From: Stenotrophomonas oahuensis
Lineage (GTDB): Bacteria > Pseudomonadota > Gammaproteobacteria > Xanthomonadales > Xanthomonadaceae
Direction of reading: 5' to 3'
DNA length: 64,000 bases
NCBI RefSeq assembly: GCF_031834595.1
Contig: NZ_CP115541.1
Coordinates: 4,396,501 to 4,460,500 of the forward strand
Shown here: positions 1-9,001 of the stretch, piece after piece
Layout: every line of letters starts with the position of its first letter
Position numbering within the stretch: position 1 is the first letter of the stretch
The notes under the pieces: generated by a model
Told to the model about the DNA's origin: nothing
Databases searched by the model: none
What the model saw: only the letters and a program-made list of their open reading frames with translations
Made by a program: the position numbers and the translations under genes

Positions 1-826
1 GCATGACGGGACCTTCCTGGCTTGCCGCCACCGGTGCCACCTGCTGCGGCATCGGGGCCTGCTGCACGGGCACCTGCTGCGGCGCGGCGGCGGGCTGCGG
101 CATTGCCGCATCCACTGCCCCCAGTACCACACGCGACAATGCCTGGTCGGCGGTGTTGAGCAGGCTGCCACGCACGGCGGCCTTGGTTGACGGGTACACC
201 ACGAAGGCGCGCGCCGGATCGTCCGGCAACGCCTGCGCGTACGCAGCGGCGGTGGCGGTGTTCGGGGCGATGATGCGGCTGCGAGCCGGGGAATCGAACT
301 GCGGGTGGTGTTCCACCTTCACGCTGCGACGTTCGCCGCCACGCGGCACCACATCAATCGGATTGACCCCGCCCACCGCGGCCACGCGCTGGCTGCGCGA
401 GATCGAGTCGTAGATCTTCTGCACGTAACCATGGCGGAAGCCGGTGGTGAAGTTGCCGGAGTAGTAGCAGCTGAACGACTTGCCCCAATCCCCGCCGGAG
501 CGCTTGTAGCACTCAGCCAGAATGCGCGACCCGGCGACCAGGTTGTCGCACTGGCGGAAGGCTTTCTCGTAGGAGTCCAGACCATACTTGGCCAGGTTGT
601 AGCGGTTGACCTGGGCGAGACCGACCGAGAAGTTGTAGCCTTTCTCTTCCAGCATGCGCACGGTGGCCAGCGCTTCATCCAGCTGCTTGGGCTGGCGCGC
701 CAGGGCACCACCCACCACGCCGATGGCGAACGGGTTGCGCGAAGACTCCACGTTGATCACGTGCTGCATCACGTCCATGGGCACGGCCATGTCCTGGCAG
801 ACAGCGGCTTCAATTCCGGGAAGCAT
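1..826 (-). CDS. virB1: VirB1 lytic transglycosylase of the T4SS (3' end outside window)
   Basis: Peptidoglycan-cleaving transglycosylase that opens the wall for T4SS assembly. About 275 codons are visible and the frame stays open to base 1, so the C-terminus is missing. The N-terminal SLT-like fold carries the catalytic glutamate in VINVESSRNPFAIG, followed by GLAQVNRYN, AGSRILAECY and FSCYYSGN, all typical of Xanthomonas VirB1. The visible C-terminal part is rich in Pro, Gln and Ala, probably periplasmic linker. No obvious signal peptide is seen at the chosen ATG. The ATG overlaps the virB11 stop by one base (TGATG), so translation is coupled. The place directly after virB11 fits the Xanthomonadales killing T4SS order. 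Confidence 0.9.
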   Translation of the reverse strand, partial: MLPGIEAAVCQDMAVPMDVMQHVINVESSRNPFAIGVVGGALARQPKQLDEALATVRMLEEKGYNFSVGLAQVNRYNLAKYGLDSYEKAFRQCDNLVAGSRILAECYKRSGGDWGKSFSCYYSGNFTTGFRHGYVQKIYDSISRSQRVAAVGGVNPIDVVPRGGERRSVKVEHHPQFDSPARSRIIAPNTATAAAYAQALPDDPARAFVVYPSTKAAVRGSLLNTADQALSRVVLGAVDAAMPQPAAAPQQVPVQQAPMPQQVAPVAASQEGPVM

Positions 827-1869
827 CAGCCCTCCTGTCCCTGTGCACGGCCGGGGTTGAAATCAATGCCGGTGATGTAACGCGAACCGGCGTGCGCCTT
901 GATGTGCACGACGATGTCGATGGTCATCATCAGCAGGCGCTTGATCACGTCGAACTCCAGGCCGGAGCCTTCGGTGGAGGCCTTCACCATCAACGCCAGC
1001 TGGTCCCAGGTCTGCTCCGGGCTGCCGGCGTGGCAGCTGGTGATCGAACCGGGGTGACCGGACGCGCAGTTACGGATGAAGTAGAACGCCTCATCGCCAC
1101 GCAGCTCGGCGAGGATGATGCGTTCGGGTTTCATGCGCAGGCAGGCTTCCATGCAGCTCTTGGCAGTGACGTTGCTGGTGCTCTGGCCACCCTTGGAATA
1201 CAGCAGGTGGACCACGTTGGGCTGGGTGAGGAACAGCTCGCGGGCGTCCTCGATGGTGACCAGCCGCTCGTTGTCCGGAATGTGGTTGACCAGGGCCTTC
1301 ATGAAGGTGGTCTTGCCGCTGCCGGTGGCACCGGAAACGACGATGTTCTTGCGGTACTTCACCGCGTGCCGGAAGAACTCGGCGTACTGCTTGCTGGCGC
1401 GCAGCTCCAGCAGTTCGCGGTCCTGTTCGCTCAGGCTGCCGTCCTGTTCCAGGATCTGGTTGAAGAAACCATCCTCGTGGTACTGGGTCAGCGTTTTGGT
1501 GTGCTTGGACGGCAGACGGATGGTGATCGAGACCTTGCCGGCGTCACACGCCGGCGGGATCACGAACTGCGCACGCTGGCCGGTGGGGAACGTCAGCGAC
1601 ACGACCGGGTCAGCGTCGGTAATACGCTGACCGGTGTTGCTTTCGTTCACCACCGCCGTGCAGAACTGCCGCGCCCGCTCGAAGGTGAGCGTCGGCACTT
1701 CCACGCGCTGCCACCCCGCCCGGGTTTCCAGGTACAGCTCGCCGGGACGGTTGATACAGATTTCCGTCACATCCGGCGAGCTCATGTACTCGGCAATTCC
1801 CAGCACTTCGTACTGATAGCGCAGGAAATCACTGGAGACTTGGGCAATGGGGGCCACTTCTGCGTCCAT
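826..1869 (-). CDS. virB11: VirB11 T4SS ATPase
   Basis: Cytoplasmic hexameric secretion ATPase (PulE/VirB11 family) at the base of the T4SS, 347 aa, normal for the family. Walker A is GATGSGKTT at about residues 180-188, Walker B IILAELRGDE at about 251-260, and the His box GHPGSITSCHAG at about 271-282. The N-terminal domain spans roughly residues 15-130. It lies 15 bp downstream of virB10 and shares a base with virB1, inside one co-directional operon. All key nucleotide-binding residues are intact, so it should be active. Confidence 0.97.
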   Translation of the reverse strand: MDAEVAPIAQVSSDFLRYQYEVLGIAEYMSSPDVTEICINRPGELYLETRAGWQRVEVPTLTFERARQFCTAVVNESNTGQRITDADPVVSLTFPTGQRAQFVIPPACDAGKVSITIRLPSKHTKTLTQYHEDGFFNQILEQDGSLSEQDRELLELRASKQYAEFFRHAVKYRKNIVVSGATGSGKTTFMKALVNHIPDNERLVTIEDARELFLTQPNVVHLLYSKGGQSTSNVTAKSCMEACLRMKPERIILAELRGDEAFYFIRNCASGHPGSITSCHAGSPEQTWDQLALMVKASTEGSGLEFDVIKRLLMMTIDIVVHIKAHAGSRYITGIDFNPGRAQGQEG

Positions 1870-1884
1870 GGTCAGGTCAATCCG

Positions 1885-3165
1885 TCAACGGCGTCCAATA
1901 ACCTGGCTGAAGTCGACATCCTTGGCGACATACACATTGATCCGCGTGCCCTGGTTGATGGTCACGGTCGGGCGCGGACGGTTGCTCAGCGCTTCGCCGG
2001 CCAGACGTTCCATCTGACGCGCGGTGGCGCTTTCATACGGCGACTGCACGGCCATGCCACTGTTGGTCACGGTGGTGGTTTCCGGGCCGTGCTCTGCAGC
2101 GGCGTACTTGAAGGCATCCGCCAGCAGGCTGATCATCAACGCCGACGCCACGCGGCGACCCCAGTGTGCGGTGTACTGCCCCGGGATGCCTGCGCCACCC
2201 AGGCCGTCGATACCCGGGCTGGACATCGCCACGTCAATACCGTTCGGGGTGGTGATGCGGTCCCAGATCACTTCCACGCGATCACCGACCGGGCCGCCAC
2301 CGTAAGCACCATAGATCTTGGAGCCCTTCGGCAGCAGCAGGGTGCGGCCGTTGATGGAGTACACCGGTTCGGTCAGCAGGCACGACGTGTAGCCGGCGTA
2401 GTCGGTGATGATGCGGGTTTCCAGGATGCAGCGCAGGTACGTGCCGCGCACCAGCAGGGCATCCGGCGAGCGGATGTAGGTCGCACTGGACACGTCTTCC
2501 ACGTCCGGACCGCGCTGGGTCTTGGCCGGAGGAGCCGGCGGCCCACCGTTGCTGGCCTGGATGGCGGCCATCATCATCTTGCTGTACTCGTCGTTCTGGC
2601 TGGAACCGGACGAGCCGTCACCGGCACCCACGCCCGCACCACCGCCCATGCGGCGGTCCATCAGCGACGGGCCACGATCGATGTCACGTTCACCCTGCTG
2701 TGCTGCGGCAGCTTCCAGAGCGGCATAGCGCGCCGCCCGGTCCTGCTGCGGTTGCTGCTGCGGCAGCGGCGGCAGCATCGGGATCGGCTCGACCTGTTCA
2801 GTCGGCACCGGCGGCACCATGGCCGAACCATCCGGCCCCAGGCGCGGCATTTCCGGTGCCGAAGCACGCGTGGTTTCGGCGCGCTTCTTGACGTCGTCGT
2901 CGGTGGTGCCCTTGCGGAACAGCAGGAAGCCCATGGCCACCAGCAGCACGAGGATGCCGCCCAGGAAGGCCAGCGCCTTGCGGTTCAGGCGCTGCTCTTC
3001 GGCCGAACGCAGCTGCGGTGCTGCTGCGTCAAGGTTGGGAGCGGCCTGTGCCTGCGTGTTGCCGAAGTACGGGTTGGACGGATCGACGTTCTCATGGCCG
3101 TACTGGCCCTGCCCGTCGTCGCGGTTGTCGTTCGGGTCGTTGCCCGGGGTGTTGTGCTGGGTCAT
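1885..3165 (-). CDS. virB10: VirB10 T4SS inner-to-outer membrane scaffold
   Basis: Spans both membranes and gates the outer-membrane core complex together with VirB7 and VirB9. The protein is 426 aa: a short Gly/Asn/Gln-rich cytoplasmic N-terminus, one membrane helix at about residues 64-83 (AFLGGILVLLVAMGFLLF), a Pro/Gln-rich periplasmic linker at about 110-180, and a TrbI/VirB10 beta-barrel domain from about 220 to the end (YLRCILETRIITDY, LLLPKGSKIYGAY, INVYVAKDVDF). The start overlaps the virB9 stop by 4 bp (ATGA). Confidence 0.97.
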   Translation of the reverse strand: MTQHNTPGNDPNDNRDDGQGQYGHENVDPSNPYFGNTQAQAAPNLDAAAPQLRSAEEQRLNRKALAFLGGILVLLVAMGFLLFRKGTTDDDVKKRAETTRASAPEMPRLGPDGSAMVPPVPTEQVEPIPMLPPLPQQQPQQDRAARYAALEAAAAQQGERDIDRGPSLMDRRMGGGAGVGAGDGSSGSSQNDEYSKMMMAAIQASNGGPPAPPAKTQRGPDVEDVSSATYIRSPDALLVRGTYLRCILETRIITDYAGYTSCLLTEPVYSINGRTLLLPKGSKIYGAYGGGPVGDRVEVIWDRITTPNGIDVAMSSPGIDGLGGAGIPGQYTAHWGRRVASALMISLLADAFKYAAAEHGPETTTVTNSGMAVQSPYESATARQMERLAGEALSNRPRPTVTINQGTRINVYVAKDVDFSQVIGRR

Positions 3166-3941
3166 TTTTTCACGTTCCTTCGCAGGCCCACAACGTTGTC
3201 GCCATGGCGGACAACCAGGTACGGGTAAGTGCCGTGGACGATGAGGGTATTGCCTTCCACGGTGGTGTTGACCACGTACTCCTCACCATACTCCGCGTCA
3301 CGACCGAACACTGCCGGGAAAATACCGGTCTTGTACTCAGGCGAGTTCGGCAGCTTCACGTAGGTGAAACGGCTGTCGTCATACACGTTGACCGGAATCA
3401 GCCAGCCCATCTTCTTCGGGCGGCGGGTCGAGTAGGAGTAGTCGAAGTTGTACTGGCGGTCCTTGGCCAGCTCGGTGCTGAGCAGCGGCTTGGCCTCTTC
3501 CTCGACGGCGGTCTGGGCGATGCCGAATTCGGTATCGCTCGGATAGGTGAAGGCGATCTTGTACTGCACGCCGGCACGACGGGCCTGTTCCAGCTGACGC
3601 CAATCAGTGGCCACGACCTTCAGTTCGAAGATGTACGAATGGGTTTCCGTGCGCACCATCATGTTGGTGTCCACGTCCACGTTCTTCGGCTTCAGATAGA
3701 AGACGTTTTCACGACGGGTCAGCTCCCAGCCACTGCTGAAGCCGGTGCTGTAGTCGAGGATCTTCTCGTTCGGGCTCAGTTCGATCTGGGTGGTGAGACC
3801 CAAGCCGGTGCGAACCGGATAGATGCGGTCCTGCTCATACTCGTAGTGATCGACCGCCTGCGCCGAAACGCCTGCGGAGAACATCAGCGACAGCATTGAC
3901 ACGAAGGCCAATGCGCCTCCCTTTACCTTTCGACGACTCAT
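3162..3941 (-). CDS. virB9: VirB9 T4SS core-complex protein
   Basis: Periplasmic/outer-membrane ring component that binds VirB7 and VirB10. It is 259 aa with a Sec signal peptide (about residues 1-28, ending GVSAQA), an N-terminal beta domain and a C-terminal domain (RFTYVKLPNSPEYKTGIFP) that contacts VirB7 in characterised systems. The family motif YPVRTGLGLTTQIEL is visible near residue 42. ATGA overlaps occur on both sides, with virB8 upstream and virB10 downstream. Confidence 0.96.
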   Translation of the reverse strand: MSRRKVKGGALAFVSMLSLMFSAGVSAQAVDHYEYEQDRIYPVRTGLGLTTQIELSPNEKILDYSTGFSSGWELTRRENVFYLKPKNVDVDTNMMVRTETHSYIFELKVVATDWRQLEQARRAGVQYKIAFTYPSDTEFGIAQTAVEEEAKPLLSTELAKDRQYNFDYSYSTRRPKKMGWLIPVNVYDDSRFTYVKLPNSPEYKTGIFPAVFGRDAEYGEEYVVNTTVEGNTLIVHGTYPYLVVRHGDNVVGLRRNVKK

Positions 3942-5008
3942 CGGTTGCTTGCTCCATCAGCAGTTCCGGTGGAATTACCTTGTGCCGGCCTCATGGCCGG
4001 CTGCCCCTGCATCTGTTGACCTGGCACGGCCTGCTGCGCCGGATAACCGCCCTGCGGTGCCGGCTGGCCCGGGTACGGCTGACCCTGCATGGGCTGCCCC
4101 GGAGCGCCCTGCCCCTGCGGGTAACCCTGCGCCGGAACCGCGACCGGCTGGCCGGTGGCCGGGTCGATGGCCGGGTTCGCCGCGGCAGCAGCCGCTGCGG
4201 CCTGCGCGGCCTGGTTGGCTTCGAACGCCGCCTGCTCGGACTGCTGCTGCAATGCTGCATCGTCCGGCCCCGGCACGCCGCGGGAATAGTCGTTATCCAC
4301 GCGGTACTCGAACACTTCCAGGCCCAGCGGGTTGAGAATGCGTTCCTGCTCGTTCAACGCCAGGTTGTTGTTGTAGCGGAAGCGCAGGGTCACCAGCTGG
4401 TTGTCCAGGTAGTTGGTGGTGGCCTTGACCTTGTCATAGATGCTGCGCTGGATGCGCACCGATGCACCACGGAAGCCGCCGTTCTGCTGCGCTTCCAGCG
4501 GCGTGATGCTGAGAATCTTGACGCGGATGGCGCGTTCCTTGCCGTACAGCGCGATCGGGCTCTGCGGGTTGTTGCCCGCATAGCGCGCGCGGACCGCATC
4601 ACTGACCGGCTTGGTCGACATCACATGCACCAGCTGCCAGTCACGCAGGCCCATCACCGCGAAGTCGTAGGACTCGCGCGCCATCACGTACTGCGCCACG
4701 TTGCTGCGGTTTATGGCATCGCTGGCGGTAACGCTCTGCCCCTCAAACGTGCCGTTCAGGCGCGCCACGGTAGCGGTGCCGGTGTAGGCATCGGCCATGA
4801 CAATGAACGGCACCTTCTCCTTCAACGGCAGCATGTAGTAGTAGCCACCGGCCAGCGCCAGCGACATCACCAGCGAAGCACCGGCCACCCACCACGCGCG
4901 GCGTTCGCTGCGACGTGCAAGATCGGCCACGGTGACCTCATAGCTCACCGCCTTGGCGATGGCCTGGTCCACTTTGGGGCTGTTGCCTGCGTCCTTTTTT
5001 CGGAACAT
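3938..5008 (-). CDS. virB8: VirB8 T4SS inner-membrane protein
   Basis: Bitopic inner-membrane protein with an NTF2-like periplasmic domain, needed for T4SS assembly. It has a short cytoplasmic N-terminus, one membrane helix (WWVAGASLVMSLALAGGYYY) and a VirB8 domain (ADAYTGTATVARL through LRFRYNNNLALNEQERILNPLGLEVFEYRVD). The last ~100 residues are Pro/Gln/Gly/Ala-rich, an extension as seen in Xanthomonas VirB8. Start choice is uncertain: in-frame candidates are GTG at 5044, ATG at 5017 and ATG at 5008, none with a strong SD. I prefer the MFRKK start at 5008, with a weak GGA upstream. Confidence 0.93.
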   Translation of the reverse strand: MFRKKDAGNSPKVDQAIAKAVSYEVTVADLARRSERRAWWVAGASLVMSLALAGGYYYMLPLKEKVPFIVMADAYTGTATVARLNGTFEGQSVTASDAINRSNVAQYVMARESYDFAVMGLRDWQLVHVMSTKPVSDAVRARYAGNNPQSPIALYGKERAIRVKILSITPLEAQQNGGFRGASVRIQRSIYDKVKATTNYLDNQLVTLRFRYNNNLALNEQERILNPLGLEVFEYRVDNDYSRGVPGPDDAALQQQSEQAAFEANQAAQAAAAAAAANPAIDPATGQPVAVPAQGYPQGQGAPGQPMQGQPYPGQPAPQGGYPAQQAVPGQQMQGQPAMRPAQGNSTGTADGASNR

Positions 5009-5098
5009 GGAATTCATCCGTACTGCTGGAAGATCAATGGGCACGGCACCCCGGCATGCAGCGCCGGGAGCAACGCGTTCGTGAGCACCCGGAGGCGA

Positions 5099-5548
5099 TC
5101 AGCTTCCGTTGGACGCAGCGGCAGCGGGTGCCGATACGGTGGAAGCGGAAACCGACTGCACCACAATCTGGTTGCCCACGATGGACACCGACACGCCCTG
5201 CCCGGCATATGCGGCGCTGACATCGATCATCGCCTGCTGCGGGTTGGTGGTCGTAATGGTGGAAACCGCGCCGTACAGCGTGTAATCGGAGCTGAGGCGG
5301 TAGTCCAGGGTCATGCCCGAGTCCTTGGCCCAACGTTCGAGCATGGCCTTGAGCGTGCCGTCCATCGGCGAAGCCTGATAGACGTAGCTGGAATACAGCG
5401 GAATTTCCTGGGTGGTGTTGGCGAAACGATTCACCGGCTTCCAGCGGCCACCGAAATCCGGTGCCGGCTTGGTTGCACAACCGGCCAGCATGACGGCGGC
5501 AGTGACCACGGCAACAACGCAACCCTTAGACAGAAACGCTTGCTTCAT
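5099..5548 (-). CDS. virB7: VirB7 lipoprotein with N0-like domain
   Basis: Outer-membrane lipoprotein of the T4SS core ring. It is 149 aa, far longer than the ~45-aa Agrobacterium VirB7, which is the hallmark of the Xanthomonadales subfamily. The lipobox LAGC ends at about Cys24. Next comes FGGRWKPVN, the segment that binds VirB9 in the X. citri system, and then a globular N0/STN-like domain (about 50-135: GTLKAMLERWAKDSGMTLDY, ISVAAAYAGQ-like repeats). N0 domains are otherwise found in secretins and TonB receptors. First gene of the virB7-virB11 run, about 410 bp after virD4. Confidence 0.93.
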   Translation of the reverse strand: MKQAFLSKGCVVAVVTAAVMLAGCATKPAPDFGGRWKPVNRFANTTQEIPLYSSYVYQASPMDGTLKAMLERWAKDSGMTLDYRLSSDYTLYGAVSTITTTNPQQAMIDVSAAYAGQGVSVSIVGNQIVVQSVSASTVSAPAAAASNGS

Positions 5549-5960
5549 ACGGACTTCCCTATGGCGTACGGAATAGCGGCTTTAACTCGGAGATTCAGAA
5601 AACGCGTTGGCGCGTCGAGCCCTGCTTCAGGCGCGACGTGCGGTTGGTGCGTATCGGTACAACCGTGAAACACCTTTCAGCGGTATGACCGGGCCCCCGC
5701 CCCGTCTGATGTGCACACGCCCCGAACACCGGGTTCGGCCCCTGCGCTGCACACCTGCTCCGAGAAAAGCCATCCATGTTCCTCTTGACTACTTCAGCAC
5801 CTGGTTCCGGCGCTGTACTCAACAACAAGACACTGACGTTTGGAACGTCGATCGCAAATACGATGCCACAGTTCAGCGTCAGGTCAATGTCAATCGCGAC
5901 GAAATTTTTACATTTGCCGCCCCGTTTTGAGATGTGCGTCACATTGCTGCGTGCACACCG
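5549..5960 (-). promoter_or_regulatory. virD4-virB7 intergenic region, candidate virB operon promoter
   Basis: A 412-bp non-coding gap separates virD4 from virB7. Open frames here have no family-like sequence and look like noise. On the minus strand around 5893-5882 there are two adjacent -35-like hexamers (TTGACATTGACC). Matching -10 boxes at 16-19 bp are poor, so an activator may be needed. If transcription starts near 5860 the virB mRNA carries a leader of about 300 nt. Local composition is more AT-rich than the flanking genes. Confidence 0.3.
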
Positions 5961-7634
5961 TCACAGCTCAAGCATTTTCACATCCGTTTTGGGTAACAGG
6001 CGGGAGGTGAAGTACTTGTCCTTGTAATACTTGATCTTGTCGCACTTGACCGGGTGCGGAATGCCTTCGTACAGGAACACCTCGTGGTCCATGCCCATGG
6101 CCTTGAGTTCCTGCGGCAGCATCAGCGCGCGGCGCTCCTCGGTGAAGTTGTGGGTCTTCTCACGCGCATGGGTGACGTTCTTCTTGCGCACGGTGGTGTA
6201 ACCGAGCATTTCCGAATAGTCGTTGGCGTCCTGCTGTTCGCGCGGGGCGTACAGGATCTGCAGTGCGTGGTTGGTGATGATGGTGCGCGACACGTCGCGG
6301 CCGTAGGTGGCATCCAGCTGGGCCATGCTCTGGATGATGGGCAGCAGGCGCACGTTGTAGCCAGCCATGTAGGACACGGCCGAGGCAATGATGTCGACCT
6401 TGCCGATGGAGGTGAATTCGTCCATCAGCAGCAGCACCTGGTACTTCAACTCCGGATTGCCCTTGGGCAGTTCCTTGGTGTTGAGGTTGATGATCTGGCT
6501 GAAGAACAGGTTGATGATGAGGCGGCTTTCGGCCAGCTTGTTGGGCTGGATGCCGATGTAGACGGTCATCTTCTTCTTGCGCAGATCGGTCAGCAGGAAG
6601 TCGTTGGCACTGGTGGCCTTGTCCAGCACCGGGTTGATCCAGGCGTTGAGCGGTTCCTTGAAGGTGCCCATGATGGACGCGAAGGTCTCATCCGCCTGCG
6701 ACAGCATGTTCGCGAATGCGGCCTTGGCATTGCCGGACAGGAACGGCTGCGTGGACAGCGACTGCAGGTATTTCTTCAGGTCGGTGCCGTCGCCGGTGGA
6801 CAGGCGGAAGATGGCACCGAGGGTGGGCGTGCCGCTGCCGGCCGGGAAGCCCATGGCGCGCTCATCGTCCCAGTTCTCGAACAGGTACAGACCGAACGCC
6901 ATGAACGCATTGCGCGCCTGGCTGATCCAGAACTTCTGATCGTCCGAGCCGTCCGGGTACAGCATGGCGGCGATGCTCATCAGTTCGGAGACGCGGAAAT
7001 TCTGGTCGTCGGAGACGTAGCTGAGCGGATTCCAGCGATGGGTGCGCTTGTCTTCGGCGAAGGGATTGAACAGGAACACCTCATGACCCTGGCTGGCACG
7101 CCAACCACTGGTGAGGTCAAAGTTTTCCTGCTTGATGTCCAGCACGACGATGGACTCGCCGTACTCCAGAAGATTCGGAATGACCACGCCCACGCCCTTG
7201 CCCGAACGGGTGGGTGCGGCCAGGATCACGAACTGCTGGCCGCCCAGGCGCACCAGCTTGCCGCCGAAGCTGCCAACGACAATGCCGCTGTCGCTCTTCT
7301 TGAACATGCCGTGCTTGGCCAGGTCGGCGGCGGTGGCAAAGCGTGCGTCACCGTGGATCGACTTCTTCTTCGGCTTGAACATGAAGAACAGCACGACCAG
7401 CAGCACCAGCAGCGGGAGGCCGAAGCCCAGCACGCCGGCCAGCTTGATCTTGGTCAGATAAGGCGCGACCTCGGGCAGATCCATGCTCCGCAGATACACC
7501 AGGTAGGTGTTCGCCGCGTAATGGCTGGTGTCCACGCCGAGGAACACAAGCGCGAGATAGCCCGCCAGGGCATAGCCCCCGATTGCGGTCAGCAGAACAA
7601 GTACAGCAGTGGCAACCATCTTCTGCGTGGACAA
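5961..7634 (-). CDS. virD4: VirD4 T4SS coupling protein ATPase
   Basis: Hexameric inner-membrane ATPase that recruits effectors; in Xanthomonas it recognises the XVIPCD tail. It is 557 aa with two N-terminal membrane helices (about 8-32 and 65-86), Walker A APTRSGKGVG at about 140-149 and Walker B LLLMDE at about 401-406. The start is TTG at 7634, because GGAGG lies exactly 7 nt upstream; the next ATG (7619) would sit 22 nt from that SD. The effector gene at 37522 is the likely client visible in this window. Confidence 0.96.
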   Translation of the reverse strand: MSTQKMVATAVLVLLTAIGGYALAGYLALVFLGVDTSHYAANTYLVYLRSMDLPEVAPYLTKIKLAGVLGFGLPLLVLLVVLFFMFKPKKKSIHGDARFATAADLAKHGMFKKSDSGIVVGSFGGKLVRLGGQQFVILAAPTRSGKGVGVVIPNLLEYGESIVVLDIKQENFDLTSGWRASQGHEVFLFNPFAEDKRTHRWNPLSYVSDDQNFRVSELMSIAAMLYPDGSDDQKFWISQARNAFMAFGLYLFENWDDERAMGFPAGSGTPTLGAIFRLSTGDGTDLKKYLQSLSTQPFLSGNAKAAFANMLSQADETFASIMGTFKEPLNAWINPVLDKATSANDFLLTDLRKKKMTVYIGIQPNKLAESRLIINLFFSQIINLNTKELPKGNPELKYQVLLLMDEFTSIGKVDIIASAVSYMAGYNVRLLPIIQSMAQLDATYGRDVSRTIITNHALQILYAPREQQDANDYSEMLGYTTVRKKNVTHAREKTHNFTEERRALMLPQELKAMGMDHEVFLYEGIPHPVKCDKIKYYKDKYFTSRLLPKTDVKMLEL

Positions 7635-7672
7635 ACCCTATCCTCCATGACGCGCCCCGGAGGGCGCTGCGG

Positions 7673-7927
7673 CTAGCGACGACGCCGGCGTGGCCTCGTA
7701 CGCGTTTCTTTCCTTTCGTCTTCCGCCAGGACGGGTTCGTCCTGTTCCAGCAGTTCGCGCCAGCGGGCGTGCGCCTGTTCGAGCGAGAGAACCTCACTGA
7801 TTCTCTCACCGCCAGTCGTCAGCACGGCATAGCCGATCACGTCCGCCGGGTTGTAGACCGGTGAATGTGTCAACGCTACCAGCTGATACCTGCCATCGGC
7901 CCGCAATGCATGAGGGTACTGGACCAT
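7673..7927 (-). CDS. small hypothetical protein leading the T4SS cluster
   Basis: An 84-aa protein encoded 38 bp upstream of virD4 on the same strand, with a good SD (GGGGAG, 8 nt before ATG 7927). It has no signal peptide or membrane helix. The middle part (YNPADVIGYAVLTTGGERIS) looks globular, an acidic helix follows (LSLEQAHARWRELLEQDEPVLAEDE), and the tail is extremely basic (RTRPRRRRR). I do not recognise a family. Its position suggests co-transcription with virD4 and perhaps a regulatory or nucleic-acid-binding role, but that is inference. Confidence 0.65.
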   Translation of the reverse strand: MVQYPHALRADGRYQLVALTHSPVYNPADVIGYAVLTTGGERISEVLSLEQAHARWRELLEQDEPVLAEDERKETRTRPRRRRR

Positions 7928-8079
7928 CGTGCAAGCTCCCCGGTCGACTTCAGTGGGCGCATGCTAATCCACACTGCCGCGTATGCCAATCAGAAAATCC
8001 TTACGCGGCAATGGGCAACAGACGGACGGCAAGACGCGGCAGGCACCATACGGTGCGCGCCGCCCGTTACATCGATGCG

Positions 8080-8763
8080 TTACATCGACTGATTGATGTG
8101 CGTCGCAACTGGCACGTTCGGCGCAGCATCGCCGGCGTTGCGCCGGATGACCACCGGTTCCCTTACCCGCTGCGCCACGTAGGAAAGGCTGGCGGCCAGG
8201 ATGAAGGTATAGCCCAGCAGCTCGGTGGTCTCTTCAATGGTGTTCTTGAACACCCGGATGTACTGGTCGCCGAGCAGCCCCGTCCACAGCGAGGTCATGC
8301 CGATCAGGCGCGAGTAGAACAGCAGCAGCACCAGACCAATGACCATCACCGTGCCGGGGCGCGAGCCAAGGAAGCGGACCAGGCCCGACACCGACGCGCG
8401 CAGGTCACGGCTTGCCCAGCCCAACGAGCCCACGATCAACAGCGCCACCGGGTACTTCCAAAGACCATGCGCGATCAGATCCAGCGCTTCATCCATCTCG
8501 CGCAGGAACATGCAGGTAAAGAAGGCGGCCGCCAGCAGGGCGAAGCGCCGGTCATCGCGGCGTGCGATCGCCAACCGCACGAAGGCCAGCACGCTGGCCG
8601 CAAGGAAGCCTTCCTGGGTCAGCTCCACCAGCGACCACTCGCCCACCGCGTTGCCCAGCCAATGGATGTCCAGCCATGCCAGCAACGGCGGCAACGTCAC
8701 CATCACGCCAAACAGGAATGCACGGCCCAGGTAGGACGCCAGCAGCTGAAGATCATTTTTCAT
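8080..8763 (-). CDS. multi-spanning membrane protein, function unknown
   Basis: About 227 aa from the ATG at 8763; an upstream in-frame GTG at 8781 is less likely. I count six or seven hydrophobic helices (for example FGVMVTLPPLLAWL, FLAASVLAFVRLAI, FALLAAAFFTCMFL, YPVALLIVGSLGW, GTVMVIGLVLLLFY, LLGYTFILAASLSYVA). Acidic and charged positions within helices (REMDEALDL, NTIEETTELLG) are notable. I do not recognise the family. The gene stands alone between the T4SS cluster and the divergent MFS gene. Confidence 0.75.
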   Translation of the reverse strand: MKNDLQLLASYLGRAFLFGVMVTLPPLLAWLDIHWLGNAVGEWSLVELTQEGFLAASVLAFVRLAIARRDDRRFALLAAAFFTCMFLREMDEALDLIAHGLWKYPVALLIVGSLGWASRDLRASVSGLVRFLGSRPGTVMVIGLVLLLFYSRLIGMTSLWTGLLGDQYIRVFKNTIEETTELLGYTFILAASLSYVAQRVREPVVIRRNAGDAAPNVPVATHINQSM

Positions 8764-8796
8764 CGAACGCACCCGCGCCACACACGAAGGGCGCGC

Positions 8797-8825
8797 ATTA
8801 TCGATGTCATAAAAATGTCGTTAAA
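8797..8825 (-). promoter_or_regulatory. candidate sigma-70 promoter for the membrane protein gene
   Basis: On the minus strand a TTTAAC -35-like hexamer (8825-8820) and a GATAAT -10-like hexamer (8802-8797) are separated by 17 bp, in a locally AT-rich stretch about 35 bp before the ATG at 8763. Recognised by eye only. Confidence 0.4.
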
Positions 8826-9001
8826 CGTCATTAATAGAACAATGCGTGACCTTGACCCCTTATCGTTCAGCCAAGAGACATGAAGCCGTCCAATCACCCT
8901 ACGCACCACTGATTTCCACGAAATCGGGCCGTGTTGGTACGGATTTGCTGCACCGCACCAAGTACAATGGCCCTCCGTAAAAACGGTTACATCCTCCCCG
9001 C

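Noticed and set aside
892-3228. A 778-codon plus-strand open frame across the virB10/virB11 genes
   Set aside because: It is antisense to well-supported T4SS genes, reads as His/Arg/Val-rich GC-driven sequence and shows no family motif.
1-7927. Conjugation system
   Set aside because: No relaxase or mobilisation gene is seen, and gene order plus long VirB7 match the antibacterial Xanthomonadales T4SS. The part left of the window is unseen.
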